A DNA stretch of 64,000 nt from Streptomyces sp. AW19M42 (GCA_000470535.1 CBRG010000122.1:1-64000), one strand, 5' to 3'; numbered from the stretch's first letter, positions 6,715-16,418 are shown. Numbers and translations are program-made. Notes: generated from the sequence alone by a model not told the origin.

Positions 6715-9228
6715 TCACAACTGGCCTACGGAGGTGACCCGGAGTACCGCCCGGCCCTCCTCGTCGGACGCGGCGAGATCGACCTCGGCGCTGATGCCCC
6801 AGTCATGGTCGCCGCTCGGGTCCGCGAACGTCTGCCGGACCCGCCACAGACCGTGCTCAGCGTCCTCGTCGATCTTCAGCAGCTTCGGGCCGCGGGCGTC
6901 AGGACCGGTGCCCAGCTCCTCGTGCTCGTCCCAGTACGCGTCCATCGCCTCGCCCCACGCGTCCTCGTCCCAGCCCGCGTCACCGTCCAGCTCACCGAGA
7001 TCGCGGACCCGGTCCAGCGCGGCCAGCTCGACCCGGCGGAACATCGCGTTGCGCACCAGCACCCGGAAGGCGCGGGCGTTGGCCGTGACCGGCTTGACCT
7101 CGTCGGCCCGCTCCTGCGCCTGCTCGGCCGTCTCCACCTCGGGGTTGGCGAGCTGCTCCCATTCGTCGAGCAGACTGGAGTCCACCTGCCGCACCATCTC
7201 GCCGAGCCAGGCGATCAGGTCCTCCAGGTCCTCGGACTTGAGGTCGTCCGGGATGGTGTGCTCCAGCGCCTTGTAGGCGCCCGCGAGATACCGCAGCACG
7301 ATGCCCTCGGTGCGGGCCAGCTCGTAGTTCGAGGTGAACTCCGTGAACGTCATGGCGCGTTCGTACATGTCGCGGACCACCGTCTTGGGCGACACGGGGT
7401 GGTCACCGACCCACGGGTGGCTCTGCCGGTAGACGTCGTACGCGTGCCACAGCAGCTCGCTCAGCGGTTTCGGGTACGTGACGTCCTGGAGGAGCTCCAT
7501 CCGCTCCTCGTACTCGATGCCGTCGGCCTTCATCTGCCCGACCGCCTCGCCGCGCGCCTTGTTCTGCTGGGCGGCGAGGATCTGACGCGGGTCGTCGAGC
7601 GTCGACTCCACCACGGAGACCATGTCCAGCGCGTACGAGGGAGAATCGGCGTCCAGCAGCTCGAACGCGGCGAGCGCGAACGTGGACAGCGGCTGGTTCA
7701 GCGCGAAGTTCTGCTGGAGATCGACGGTGAGCCGCACGACGCGGCCCTCCGCGTCCGGGGTTTCGAGCCGTTCCACCACGCCGCCGTCCAGCAGCGAGCG
7801 GTAGATGGCGATCGCCTGGCGGATGTGGCGCAGCTGCGCCTTGCGCGGCTCGTGATTGTCCTCCAGCAGGTGCCGCATCGCCCCGAAGGCGTTGCCGGGA
7901 CGTGCGATGACCGAGAGCAGCATCGTGTGCGTGACCCGGAAACGCGAGGTCAGCGGCTCCGGGTCGGACTGGATCAGCTTGTCGAACGTCGTCTCCGACC
8001 AGGCCACGAAGCCCTCGGGGGCCTTCTTGCGGACGACCTTGCGCTTCTTCTTCGGGTCGTCGCCGGCCTTCTTGACCAGCTTCTCGTTCTCGACGACGTG
8101 CTCGGGGGCCTGAGCGACGACGAAGCCCGCCGTGTCGAAGCCCGCCCGCCCGGCCCGGCCGGCGATCTGGTGGAACTCACGGGCGCGCAGCGTACGCACC
8201 CGGGTGCCGTCGTACTTGGTGAGCGCGGTGAACAGCACGGTGCGGATGGGGACGTTGACGCCGACTCCGAGCGTGTCCGTACCGCAGATGACCTTGAGCA
8301 GGCCCGCCTGTGCGAGCTTCTCCACGAGCCGGCGGTACTTCGGCAGCATGCCCGCGTGATGCACCCCGATGCCGTGCCGTACATAACGGGAGAGGTTCTG
8401 GCCGAACTTGGTGGTGAAGCGGAAGTTGCCGATGAGATCGGCGATCTTCTCCTTCTCCTCCTTGGTGCACATGTTGATGCTCATCAGCGACTGCGCCCGC
8501 TCGACGGCCGACGCCTGGGTGAAGTGCACGATGTAGACCGGCGACTGCCGGGTGTCCAGCAGCTCCGTGATGGTCTCGGTGATCGGCGTCAGCCGGTACT
8601 CGTAGCTGAGCGGGACCGGGCGCGTCGCGGAACGCACCACGGAGGTGGGCCGGCCGGTGCGGCGGGTCAGGTCCTCCTCGAACATCCTGACGTCACCGAG
8701 GGTGGCGGACATCAGCACGAACTGGGCCTGCGGCAGCTCCAGGATCGGGATCTGCCAGGCCCAGCCGCGGTCCTGCTCCGCGTAGAAGTGGAACTCGTCC
8801 ATCACGACCTGGCCGATGTCCGCGTACTTCCCGTCACGCAGGGCGATGGCGGCGAGCACCTCGGCCGTGCAGCAGATCACCGGGGCGTCGGCGTTGACCG
8901 AGGCGTCGCCGGTGAGCATGCCGACGTTCTCCGTGCCGAACAGCTTGCACAGGTCGAAGAACTTCTCCGAGACCAGCGCCTTGATCGGCGCGGTGTAGAA
9001 GGTGACCTTGTCCTGGGCCAGGGCCGCGAAGTGCGCGCCGGCCGCGACCAGGCTCTTGCCCGAGCCGGTGGGGGTGGACAGGATCACGTTGGCCCCGGAG
9101 ACCACCTCGATCAGCGCCTCCTCCTGAGCCGGATAGAGGGTGATGCCCTGCGTCTCGGTCCATGACGAGAATGCCTCGAAGAGGGCGTCGGGGTCGTCGG
9201 TCGGGGGCAGCTGATCGATTAGGGTCAC
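6715..9228 (-). CDS. Ski2-like DEAD/DEAH RNA helicase with DUF3516 C-terminus
   Basis: A superfamily 2 helicase of 837 residues. Seen in order: Walker A STPTGSGKS, motif Ia TAPIKALVSEK, DExH box as MDEFHFY, motif III LMSATLGD, then in the second RecA domain GIGVHHAGMLPKYRRLVEKL, ICGTDTLGVGVNVP and the arginine-finger motif HQIAGRAGRAGFD. The C-terminal half matches the actinobacterial DUF3516 architecture. It probably unwinds structured or damaged RNA. The start was placed at GTG 9228 (VTLIDQLPP), where conserved sequence begins; the open frame runs to 9288 without family-like sequence. No operon partner. Confidence 0.93.
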   Translation of the reverse strand: MTLIDQLPPTDDPDALFEAFSSWTETQGITLYPAQEEALIEVVSGANVILSTPTGSGKSLVAAGAHFAALAQDKVTFYTAPIKALVSEKFFDLCKLFGTENVGMLTGDASVNADAPVICCTAEVLAAIALRDGKYADIGQVVMDEFHFYAEQDRGWAWQIPILELPQAQFVLMSATLGDVRMFEEDLTRRTGRPTSVVRSATRPVPLSYEYRLTPITETITELLDTRQSPVYIVHFTQASAVERAQSLMSINMCTKEEKEKIADLIGNFRFTTKFGQNLSRYVRHGIGVHHAGMLPKYRRLVEKLAQAGLLKVICGTDTLGVGVNVPIRTVLFTALTKYDGTRVRTLRAREFHQIAGRAGRAGFDTAGFVVAQAPEHVVENEKLVKKAGDDPKKKRKVVRKKAPEGFVAWSETTFDKLIQSDPEPLTSRFRVTHTMLLSVIARPGNAFGAMRHLLEDNHEPRKAQLRHIRQAIAIYRSLLDGGVVERLETPDAEGRVVRLTVDLQQNFALNQPLSTFALAAFELLDADSPSYALDMVSVVESTLDDPRQILAAQQNKARGEAVGQMKADGIEYEERMELLQDVTYPKPLSELLWHAYDVYRQSHPWVGDHPVSPKTVVRDMYERAMTFTEFTSNYELARTEGIVLRYLAGAYKALEHTIPDDLKSEDLEDLIAWLGEMVRQVDSSLLDEWEQLANPEVETAEQAQERADEVKPVTANARAFRVLVRNAMFRRVELAALDRVRDLGELDGDAGWDEDAWGEAMDAYWDEHEELGTGPDARGPKLLKIDEDAEHGLWRVRQTFADPSGDHDWGISAEVDLAASDEEGRAVLRVTSVGQL

Positions 9229-9410
9229 GCCCCCATCTTGCCTGCCTTCCGCCCGGATGAGGGAACCGGACGACAGCACGAAGATCACGGACGATACGCT
9301 TCCCCCTCAACTCGACGACGGCGCAACGACGGTGGCCCGCGCCCGGACAGGGCGGCACCCGTCAACGCGTTGTCCATCACTGGTCAATACCTACGGGGGC
9401 GGCAACAGAC

Positions 9411-10202
9411 ATGATGGGACCGGCACACTCTCTGTCAGGGGCGGCGGCCTGGCTGGGGGTGGGTGCGGCTGCGGCAGCGGCGGGACACACCATGCCGTGG
9501 CCCGTCCTGGTCGTCGGCGCACTGATCACCGCCGGTGCCGCGCTGGCACCGGACCTGGACCACAAGTCCGCGACCATCTCACGCGCCTTCGGACCGATCT
9601 CCCGGGGCCTGTGCGAAATAGTCGACACGCTCTCGCACGCCGTCTACAAGGCGACCAAGATGCGGGGCGACTCGAACCGCAACGGCGGCCACCGGACCCT
9701 GACCCACACCTGGCTGTGGGCGGTCCTGACCGGCGCCGGCGCCTCCGCGGCGGCGATCGCCGGCGGCCGGTGGGCGGTGCTGGCGATCCTCTTCGTCCAC
9801 CTGGTGCTCGCCGTCGAGGGACTGCTCTGGCGGGCCGCCCGGGTGTCCAGCGACGTTCTGGTGTGGCTGCTCGGCGCGACCAGTGCGTGGATCCTCGCAG
9901 GCGTCCTGGACAAGCCGGGTAACGGGGCGGGCTGGCTCTTCGAGGCCCCCGGCCAGGAGTACCTGTGGCTGGGGCTGCCGATCGTGCTGGGCGCCCTCGT
10001 CCACGACATCGGCGACGCGCTGACCGTCTCCGGCTGCCCGATCCTCTGGCCGATCCCGGTGGGCCGCAAGCGCTGGTACCCGATCGGTCCGCCGAAGTTC
10101 ATGCGCTTCCGGGCCGGCAGCTGGGTGGAACTGAAGGTGCTGATGCCGGTGTTCATGGTGCTCGGGGGAGTGGGCGCCGCGGCCGCGATGAACGTCATCT
10201 GA
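9411..10202 (+). CDS. YdjM/DUF457-type membrane-bound metal-dependent hydrolase
   Basis: A 263-residue membrane protein with six or seven hydrophobic segments and the family's histidine-rich metal motifs: GPAHSLSG near the N-terminus, ALAPDLDHKSAT, GGHRTLTHTWLW, and HDIGDALTVSGCPILWP. The fold is that of DUF457/YdjM proteins, predicted membrane hydrolases linked in E. coli to the SOS response. Two adjacent ATGs (9411, 9414) are equally possible starts. It converges on the Lrp-type regulator with a palindromic sequence between them. Confidence 0.85.
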   Translation: MMGPAHSLSGAAAWLGVGAAAAAAGHTMPWPVLVVGALITAGAALAPDLDHKSATISRAFGPISRGLCEIVDTLSHAVYKATKMRGDSNRNGGHRTLTHTWLWAVLTGAGASAAAIAGGRWAVLAILFVHLVLAVEGLLWRAARVSSDVLVWLLGATSAWILAGVLDKPGNGAGWLFEAPGQEYLWLGLPIVLGALVHDIGDALTVSGCPILWPIPVGRKRWYPIGPPKFMRFRAGSWVELKVLMPVFMVLGGVGAAAAMNVI

Positions 10203-10209
10203 CGCCCGG

Positions 10210-10225
10210 CCCTACCCGGGTAGGG
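10210..10225. terminator. GC-rich palindrome between convergent genes
   Basis: CCCTACCC followed by its exact reverse complement, located eight bases past the hydrolase stop and covering the stop codon of the Lrp-type gene. Position suggests a short bidirectional terminator, but it has no loop and no T-tract. Confidence 0.4.
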
Positions 10226-11207
10226 GATGCACCAGGCGGCCGTGGGAGATCAGCGAGGCGGCCTGCTTGAGGCGGCGGACCCGGATGCTGACCCCGTAGG
10301 CGTCGACGCCCGGCACGGCCGCGAGGCGGGTGGTCAGATAGCGGTAGAAGTCCTGAGCGTCCCGGCAGGTGACGATGGCCATCACGTTGTGGTCGCCGCT
10401 GGTGGCGCCGACGAACGCGACCTCCTCATGCCCGGCGATCTCGTGTCCGGTGCGTTCCAGACGGGCCGGGGCGACGCGCAGCCACAGGGTCGCGTTGAGG
10501 CGATAGCCGAGGCGCTCGGGCAGCAGATCGATGTCGTACGAGAGCGCGCCGGACGACTCCAGGGACTCCAGGCGGCGTGCGACGCGGCCCTTGGACCAGC
10601 CGGTGACCTCGGCGAGCCGGGTATGCGAGGTACGGCCGTCCTCCGCCAGAGCGGCGAGGAGCGGGGCGTCCTCGGCGGCCGGGGGCGCGGGAGGGCCGGC
10701 CGCCGCGGGGGACGGGCCGCCGGTCAGCCGTTCCTCCTGCTCGGGCGTGAGATGTCCGCCGTAGCCGGTCCACCCGGGCGTGCCGGGGGCGTCGAAGGGG
10801 TGGATGAGCAGATCGATGCTCATGTCGAGCACGGCGGCGGACCTGGGCAGCTGCTGGAGCAGCATGTCCTCGCGCTGGGCTTCCAGCGGTGAGCGGATGA
10901 CGCAGATGATCTCCGAGCCGCCCGAGGCGATGCTCGCGTAGGTGATGTCGGGACGCCGGGTGAGGGCGTCGGCCAGCGGACCGACCCGGTCGGGGCGGCA
11001 GCGGATGCGCGCGACCCACCGCGCCTCCCCGTGCACGGCGGGGTCGACCAGGCCCACCACGCGCATCACACCGCTGCGGCGCAGAGCGTGGTAGCGGCGG
11101 GCCGCGGTCTGCTCCGACACCCCGTTCACCTCACCGATGAGCCGGAACGGGGCCCTCGGCGCGCATTGGAGTGTGCGGAGGATCTGCATGTCAACTGCGT
11201 CCATCAC
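10212..11207 (-). CDS. Double-module Lrp/AsnC-family transcriptional regulator
   Basis: A 331-residue regulator made of two Lrp/AsnC units in one chain. The first helix-turn-helix is at residues about 5-60 (MQILRTLQCAPRAPFRLIGE, VSEQTAARRYHAL); the second, at about 185-235, includes LAALAEDGRTSHTRLAEVTG and RVARRLESLESSG. Each is followed by a ligand-binding half (GSEIICVIRS; GDHNVMAIVTCRDAQDFYRY). Normal Lrp proteins are about 150 residues and dimerise, so this is a covalent dimer form common in actinomycetes. GTG 11207 and ATG 11204 are adjacent starts. It is divergent from the EmrB-type exporter at 11369 and probably controls it. Confidence 0.9.
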   Translation of the reverse strand: MMDAVDMQILRTLQCAPRAPFRLIGEVNGVSEQTAARRYHALRRSGVMRVVGLVDPAVHGEARWVARIRCRPDRVGPLADALTRRPDITYASIASGGSEIICVIRSPLEAQREDMLLQQLPRSAAVLDMSIDLLIHPFDAPGTPGWTGYGGHLTPEQEERLTGGPSPAAAGPPAPPAAEDAPLLAALAEDGRTSHTRLAEVTGWSKGRVARRLESLESSGALSYDIDLLPERLGYRLNATLWLRVAPARLERTGHEIAGHEEVAFVGATSGDHNVMAIVTCRDAQDFYRYLTTRLAAVPGVDAYGVSIRVRRLKQAASLISHGRLVHPLPG

Positions 11208-11368
11208 GCTGGAAGTGTGCCACGCGATGCCGCGACCATGGAGGTTTCGAGCCGATTCAAGCAGCCGCTTCGTTGGTCCCGGCCGATGTCACGGATGCTG
11301 GCGACCGGGGCGAACGGGCCTCCGCTGGACATCAACCGCGGCGCCGAGCGCCGCCAAGGAGCGCATCC

Positions 11369-12958
11369 GTGAACGTCACACCCTCGGCGAGCGGGCCGGC
11401 CGACCGGCGGGCGGTCACGCTCGCCATGGCCTGCCTGGGCGTATTCGTCGCCTACTTGCCGGTGACCACCGTCTCCGTGAGCCTGCCCGCCATCCAGGCG
11501 GCACTGGGCGCGTCGACGGCCCAGCTGGCGTGGGTCCAGGACGCGTTCGTGCTGCCCATGGCCGCGTTCATCCTGACCGCCGGCGTGTTCGGAGAGGTCC
11601 ATGGGCGCAAGAAGGTGTTCCAGGCGGGGCTGGCCTCCTCCGCCGTGGGTGCCGCCGTCGCCCTGACCGCCCCGTCGATCCAGTTGCTGTGGGCCGGCCA
11701 GGCCCTCGCCGGACTCGGTGCGGCCGCGCTGCTGCCCACCACGCTGGCCCTGATCAGCCACGCGGTGCCCGACCACCGGGAGCGCGGCAAGTTCATCGGC
11801 CTCTGGGCCACCTCGCTCCTGCTGGCGCTGGCCGTCGGACCGCTTATCGCCGGAGTCGTCCTGGAGCACGCCGCCTGGCGGTGGATCTATCTCCTGGTCA
11901 TCCCCGTCTCGCTCATCGCGATGGCGGTCGCCGCGCGGCTGCTGACCGACTCGCGTGCCCCGCACGGGCGGCGGCTGGACTGGCCGGGCCAGATCACCGC
12001 CGCGTCCGCGATCACCGCGCTGGTGTACGGCGTGATCGAGGGCGGCGCGGGATCGTTCACCGACACCCGGGTCCTGGTGGCGCTGCTCGTCGCGGTGGCC
12101 GGTGCCGTCGCCTTCGTCCTGGCCGAGCGGCGCAGCGACAGCCCGATGCTGGACCTGGCGCTGTTCCGCAGCGCCGCGTTCACCGCGACCACTCTTGTCG
12201 CGATGATCACCTTCCTGGCATTGATCGGCTTCTTCTTCCTCCTGAGCCTCTACTTCGGCCTGGTGCAGCAGCTCGACACCCTCCAGGCGGGCTGGCGGCT
12301 CCTCATGGTCACCGGCGCCGCCATCGTCGCCGGCGCTCCCGTCGGCCGGCTCATGCACCGGGTGCCCGCCCGGGTCCTGATCACCGCCGGACTGCTCGTC
12401 GTCACCGGCTCCCTGCTCGCGCTGACCACCGTCGACGCCGACACCTCGTTCGCCTCCATCGCCTGGCGGCTGGCGCTGCTGGGCCTGGGCATGGGCGGCG
12501 TCCTGACACCCATGACCGCCACCGCCGTCGCCTCCGTGCCCGTCCACCTGGCGGGCATGGCCGCAGCCGGAAACAACGCCTTCCGGCAGGTCGGAGGGGC
12601 ACTCGGCCCCGCCGTCCTGGGCGCCCTCCTCACCGCCCGCGCCCTCGACACCTTCCCCGCGCACCTCGCGGACGCCGGGATCACCGGAGCGACCGGGCAG
12701 AGCATCACCGAGACCGCCCGGACGGGCGGACTCGGCGCGGTCGCCGGAATGCACCTGGGCGCCGGCACCGGCCCGGCCCTGAGCGCCGTGGGCGACGCCT
12801 TCCTCGACGGCCTCCGCCTCTGCCTGATCGTGGCCGCCGCCCTCACACTGCTCGCGGCCCTGGTCTCCGCGGTACTGCTGCGCCGCCCGCGCGGGGCCTC
12901 CACCGTCGCGGCCTCCTCCGGCGCCGCGCCCGCCGCCGAGCAGGCCCACGTGGGCTGA
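11369..12958 (+). CDS. EmrB/QacA-type MFS multidrug exporter
   Basis: A 529-residue drug:H+ antiporter with about 14 membrane segments. Seen are the DHA2 start motif VSVSLPAIQAALGAS, motif A as GEVHGRKKVFQ and the loop PDHRERGKFIGLWA. A large extracytoplasmic loop precedes the last segment. AAGGAG eight bases before GTG 11369 fixes the start, although the frame is open further upstream. The divergent double-Lrp gene 161 bases away is the likely regulator. A strong hairpin follows the stop. Substrate unknown. Confidence 0.92.
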   Translation: MNVTPSASGPADRRAVTLAMACLGVFVAYLPVTTVSVSLPAIQAALGASTAQLAWVQDAFVLPMAAFILTAGVFGEVHGRKKVFQAGLASSAVGAAVALTAPSIQLLWAGQALAGLGAAALLPTTLALISHAVPDHRERGKFIGLWATSLLLALAVGPLIAGVVLEHAAWRWIYLLVIPVSLIAMAVAARLLTDSRAPHGRRLDWPGQITAASAITALVYGVIEGGAGSFTDTRVLVALLVAVAGAVAFVLAERRSDSPMLDLALFRSAAFTATTLVAMITFLALIGFFFLLSLYFGLVQQLDTLQAGWRLLMVTGAAIVAGAPVGRLMHRVPARVLITAGLLVVTGSLLALTTVDADTSFASIAWRLALLGLGMGGVLTPMTATAVASVPVHLAGMAAAGNNAFRQVGGALGPAVLGALLTARALDTFPAHLADAGITGATGQSITETARTGGLGAVAGMHLGAGTGPALSAVGDAFLDGLRLCLIVAAALTLLAALVSAVLLRRPRGASTVAASSGAAPAAEQAHVG

Positions 12959-12971
12959 CGGACAGGCACCC

Positions 12972-13020
12972 GCGCCCGGGACACCACCGGGAGGGGGCCT
13001 CCCGGCGGCGTCCCGGGCGC
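12972..13020 (+). terminator. Two-storey hairpin terminator after the MFS exporter
   Basis: Outer arms GCGCCCGGGAC and GTCCCGGGCGC (11 bp, perfect) enclose inner arms CCGGGAGG and CCTCCCGG (8 bp, perfect) with a three-base loop. It begins 14 bases after the stop codon. There is no T-tract, as is common in Streptomyces. It separates the exporter from the MetF-like gene. Confidence 0.75.
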
Positions 13021-13068
13021 TACCGGCAGACTCGTGGTCAAGGGAGAACCGCACGAACGAGGAGCACG

Positions 13069-13941
13069 ATGGAATACCTCTCCACGGCCGCCGCCCCAGC
13101 CATCGCCCCGCTGTTCGATGACTTCTCCCTGGAGATGACCGGCAAGGACGTCCCCGGGCTCGAAGCGGCCCGCGACCGCATCCCGGCCGGCACCCGGATC
13201 AACATCACCTTCCTCGGCAGCGAGGACCTGGACACCCGGCTCTCCGCGGCCCGCGCCGTCCGGCGGCTCGGCTACGTCCCGGTCCCGCACGTAGCTGCCC
13301 GCCGACTGCGCTCCCGGCCGGAACTGGAGGAACTCCTCGCCGCTCTCCGCTCCGACGGCACGGCCGACAACGTCCTGGTCATCGGCGGCGACCCGGCCAA
13401 GCCCCACGGCCCCTACGACGACTCCCTCTCGCTCATCCGGTCCGGGCTGCTCCAGTCCTACGGCGTACGGCACGTCAACATCGGCGGATACCCGGAGGGG
13501 CACCCGGCCATCGCAGGGCCGGCGCTCTGGTCCGCGATCGAGGACAAGACCACGGCCCTCGCCGGGCTGGGCCTGTCCGGCGACGTCATCACCCAGTTCG
13601 GCTTCGACGCGGACCCGGTCCTCGCCTGGGTCGAGGCGGTACGGAAACGGGGTATCGACGTACCGGTGCGTGTCGGGGCCCCCGGACCCGCCGGAATCAA
13701 GCGGCTGATGACGTACGCCACGCGCTTCGGCGTCGGCACGAGCACGTCCATCGCGAAGAAGTACGGATTCTCGCTCACCAACCTGGTGGGCACGGCGGGC
13801 CCCGACCGCTTCATCCGTGCCCTGGCCGAGGGGTACGACGCGCGCCGCCACGGCGTTCTCAAGCTGCACTTCTACACCTTCGGCGGGATCGGGGCCACGT
13901 CGCGGTGGGTCACCGAATTCCGGGCCGGCGCCTGCGGCTGA
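13069..13941 (+). CDS. Methylenetetrahydrofolate reductase (MetF-like) family protein
   Basis: A 290-residue TIM-barrel flavoprotein related to 5,10-methylenetetrahydrofolate reductase, which in the family reduces methylene-THF to methyl-THF. Seen are ITFLGSEDLDTRL, VLVIGGDPAKPHGP (the flavin-site glycine motif), VNIGGYPEGHP, TQFGFDADPVLAWVEAVR and LHFYTFGG near the C-terminus. GAGGAG upstream of ATG 13069 supports the start. The line LGYVPVPHVAARR resembles the divergent actinobacterial paralogues found with demethylases or folate-dependent catabolism rather than the methionine-pathway MetF. No such partner is adjacent, so the physiological role is open. Confidence 0.8.
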   Translation: MEYLSTAAAPAIAPLFDDFSLEMTGKDVPGLEAARDRIPAGTRINITFLGSEDLDTRLSAARAVRRLGYVPVPHVAARRLRSRPELEELLAALRSDGTADNVLVIGGDPAKPHGPYDDSLSLIRSGLLQSYGVRHVNIGGYPEGHPAIAGPALWSAIEDKTTALAGLGLSGDVITQFGFDADPVLAWVEAVRKRGIDVPVRVGAPGPAGIKRLMTYATRFGVGTSTSIAKKYGFSLTNLVGTAGPDRFIRALAEGYDARRHGVLKLHFYTFGGIGATSRWVTEFRAGACG

Positions 13942-13951
13942 CCGCCGCCCG

Positions 13952-14585
13952 TCAGGACGAGGGCGGCTGCCCGTTGTGCAACGAGCGCCAGAGCGCGGCC
14001 TACGCGCCGCCGGCCGCGACGAGATCGTCGTGGGTGCCGAGCTCGGTGGTCCGGCCGTCCTCCGTCACCGCCACCCGGTCGGCGTCGTGGGCCGACTGCA
14101 GCCGGTGGGCGATGGCCACGACCGTCCGGTCTTCGAGCACGGCGGCCGGCGCGCGCTCCGTGTGCCGTGCCGTCCTCGGGTCCAGCGGTGCGGTGGCCTC
14201 GTCGAGGACCAGCGTGTGCGGATCGGCCAGGACCACCCGCGCCAGGGCGAGCTGCTGCGCCCCGGCCCCGCCCGGCCGGTGCTCGCCGTGGCCCAGATCG
14301 GTGTCCAGGCCGCCCGGCAACCCGTCGGCCCACTCGGCAACGACGGCGGCGAGTGCCGCGCTCGGTTCCGCGGTGGTGGCGCTGGCCGCGGCGATCCGCA
14401 GGTTCTCCCGAACCGTGCCCAGGAACACATGGTGCTGTAAGGCGGCAGCGTCAGACAGGCCATCCAGGCACTGCCGAGCAGCGCACCGGCCGCGATCCGG
14501 TGGCGCTGGCCGGTGACCAGCCCCCACAGGTACCGCAGCGCGCTGCGACAGTCGGGGCCCCCGGATCCGCATAGACATCTGTCAT
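13952..14585 (-). pseudogene. Collapsed ABC exporter remnant (N-terminus joined to NBD C-terminus)
   Basis: From ATG 14585 the sequence starts like an ABC half-exporter. After a one-base loss in a G run (about 14560) it continues as SALRYLWGLVTGQRHRIAAG and WMACLTLPPY, the first membrane segment. Near 14437 it jumps to HHVFLGTVRENL, the region after the Q-loop, then AQQLALARVVLADPHTLVLD (Walker B) and AIAHRLQSAHDAD. Most of the membrane domain and Walker A are absent. The expected GAYAALWRS end has TAG for the tyrosine codon at 14002-14000; the original stop would be TGA at 13954. The start resembles one subunit and the end the other subunit of such pairs, so a deletion across a former tandem pair is likely. 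Confidence 0.85.
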
Positions 14586-14636
14586 GGACCGACCCTACGA
14601 ACCCGGAGGGCCGGGGGATCCGGGGGCCATCCCCGG

Positions 14637-16418
14637 TCAGCCGTGCCAGGACCGCCACAGCGCCGCGTAGGCGCCGTCCGCCGCCACCAGCTCGTCATGG
14701 CTGCCCAGTTCGCTGATCCTGCCCTGCTCGACGACCGCGATCACATCCGCGTCGTGCGCGGTGTGCAGCCGGTGCGCGATGGCCACGACCGTACGGCCGT
14801 CCAGCACCCGGGCCAGCGAGCGCTCCAGATGACGGGCCGCGCGCGGGTCCAGCAGCGACGTCGCCTCGTCCAGCACCAGCGTGTGCGGATCGGCCAGCAC
14901 CAGCCGGGCCAGCGCAACCTGCTGCGCCTGCGCGGGAGTGAGCACCAGACCGCCGGAGCCGACCTCACGGTCCAGCCCCTCGTCCAGAGCCCCGGCCCAG
15001 CCGTCCGCGTCGACCGCGGCCAGCGACGCCCACAGCTCCGCGTCCTTCGCACCGGAGCGGGCCAGCAGCAGGTTGTCCCGCAGCGTCCCCACGAACACAT
15101 GGTGCTCCTGGTTGACCAGCGCCACATGCGTACGCACGTGCTCCGCGGTCATCCGCGACAACTCCGCACCGCCCAGTGAGACCTCACCGGCGCGCGGCGC
15201 GTAGATACCGGCCAGCAGCCGCCCCAGCGTCGACTTGCCCGCACCGGACGGGCCGACGAGCGCCAGCCGGGTGCCCGGAGCGACGTCCAGCGACACCTTG
15301 TGCAGGACGTCGAGCCCGGCCCGGTAGCCGAAGTGCACCTCGTCGGCGCGCACGTCCCGGCCGTCCGGGGCCACCGACGCGTCGCCCGCGTCCGGCTCGA
15401 TCTCCCGGACCCCCACGAGACGTGCCAGCGACACCTGGGCGACCTGCAACTCGTCGTACCAGCGCAGGATCAGGCCGATCGGGTCGACCATCATCTGCGC
15501 GAGCAGAGCGCCCGTCGTCAGCTGTCCCACAGTGAGCCAGCCCTCGATCACGAACCAGCCCCCGAGCATCAGCACCGCGCCCAGGATCGTCACGTACGTG
15601 GCGTTGATGACGGGAAAGAGCACGGACCGCAGGAACAGCGTGTACCGCTCCCAGGCGGTCCACTCCTTGACCCGCCGGTCCGAGAGCGCGACCCGGCGCG
15701 TACCCAGCCGGTGCGCCTCCACGGTCCGCCCGGCGTCCACCGTCTCCGCGAGGATGGCCGCGACCGCCGCGTAACCGGCGGCCTCCGAGCGGTACGCGGA
15801 CGGCGCCCGGCGGAAGTACCAGCGGCAGCCGATGATCAGCACCGGCAGCGCGATGAGCACCGAGAGCGCCAGCGGGGGAGCGGTGACCGCGAGCGCGGCG
15901 AGCAGCAGACCCGCCCACACCACACCGATGGCCAGTTGCGGCACCGCCTCGCGCATGGCGTTGGCGAGCCGGTCGATGTCCGTGGTGATCCGCGAGAGCA
16001 GATCACCCGTTCCGGCCCGCTCCAGCACGCCCGGTGGCAGCCGGACGGAGCGCACGAGGAAGTCCTCGCGCAGATCGGCCAGCATCTCCTCACCGAGCAT
16101 CGCGCTGCGCAGCCGCATCATCCGGGTCACCACGGTCTGGATGACCAGCGCGACGGCGAACACCGCGGCGGTGCGCTCCAGATGGAGGTCGGTGACCTCG
16201 TCGGACAGGTCCTCGACGAGCCCGCCCAGCAGGTACGGACCGGCGATCGAGGAGATCACCGCGACCGTGTTGAGGAGGGTGACCACGACGAACGGCCGCC
16301 GGTGGCGCCGCATCAGCTCCCCGACGTAACTCCGTACGGTCGCCGGGGTCCCGACCGGCAGGGTGGTGGCCGACTCGGGTGCGGCCGGGTCGTAGGCCGG
16401 TGGTGCGACGCCGGTCAT
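14637..16418 (-). CDS. ABC transporter, fused permease-ATPase subunit of a heteromeric exporter
   Basis: A 593-residue type IV half-exporter: six membrane segments in residues about 40-330, nucleotide-binding domain after about 360. Walker A is GPSGAGKST, the Q-loop lies in HVALVNQEHHVF, Walker B is LVLDEATSLLD, the H-loop AIAHRLHTAHD. The signature motif is LTPAQAQQ instead of LSGGQ, as expected for one subunit of an asymmetric pair. It overlaps the upstream partner gene by four bases (ATGA), so translation is coupled. The partner is frameshifted, which leaves this subunit without an obvious mate nearby. Substrate unknown. Confidence 0.9.
   Translation of the reverse strand: MTGVAPPAYDPAAPESATTLPVGTPATVRSYVGELMRRHRRPFVVVTLLNTVAVISSIAGPYLLGGLVEDLSDEVTDLHLERTAAVFAVALVIQTVVTRMMRLRSAMLGEEMLADLREDFLVRSVRLPPGVLERAGTGDLLSRITTDIDRLANAMREAVPQLAIGVVWAGLLLAALAVTAPPLALSVLIALPVLIIGCRWYFRRAPSAYRSEAAGYAAVAAILAETVDAGRTVEAHRLGTRRVALSDRRVKEWTAWERYTLFLRSVLFPVINATYVTILGAVLMLGGWFVIEGWLTVGQLTTGALLAQMMVDPIGLILRWYDELQVAQVSLARLVGVREIEPDAGDASVAPDGRDVRADEVHFGYRAGLDVLHKVSLDVAPGTRLALVGPSGAGKSTLGRLLAGIYAPRAGEVSLGGAELSRMTAEHVRTHVALVNQEHHVFVGTLRDNLLLARSGAKDAELWASLAAVDADGWAGALDEGLDREVGSGGLVLTPAQAQQVALARLVLADPHTLVLDEATSLLDPRAARHLERSLARVLDGRTVVAIAHRLHTAHDADVIAVVEQGRISELGSHDELVAADGAYAALWRSWHG

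Noticed and set aside
6607-9165. 852-codon plus-strand frame across the helicase
   Set aside because: Antisense to a helicase with all motifs in place; composition (Leu/Val/Arg/Gly with His) is typical of mirrored coding sequence.
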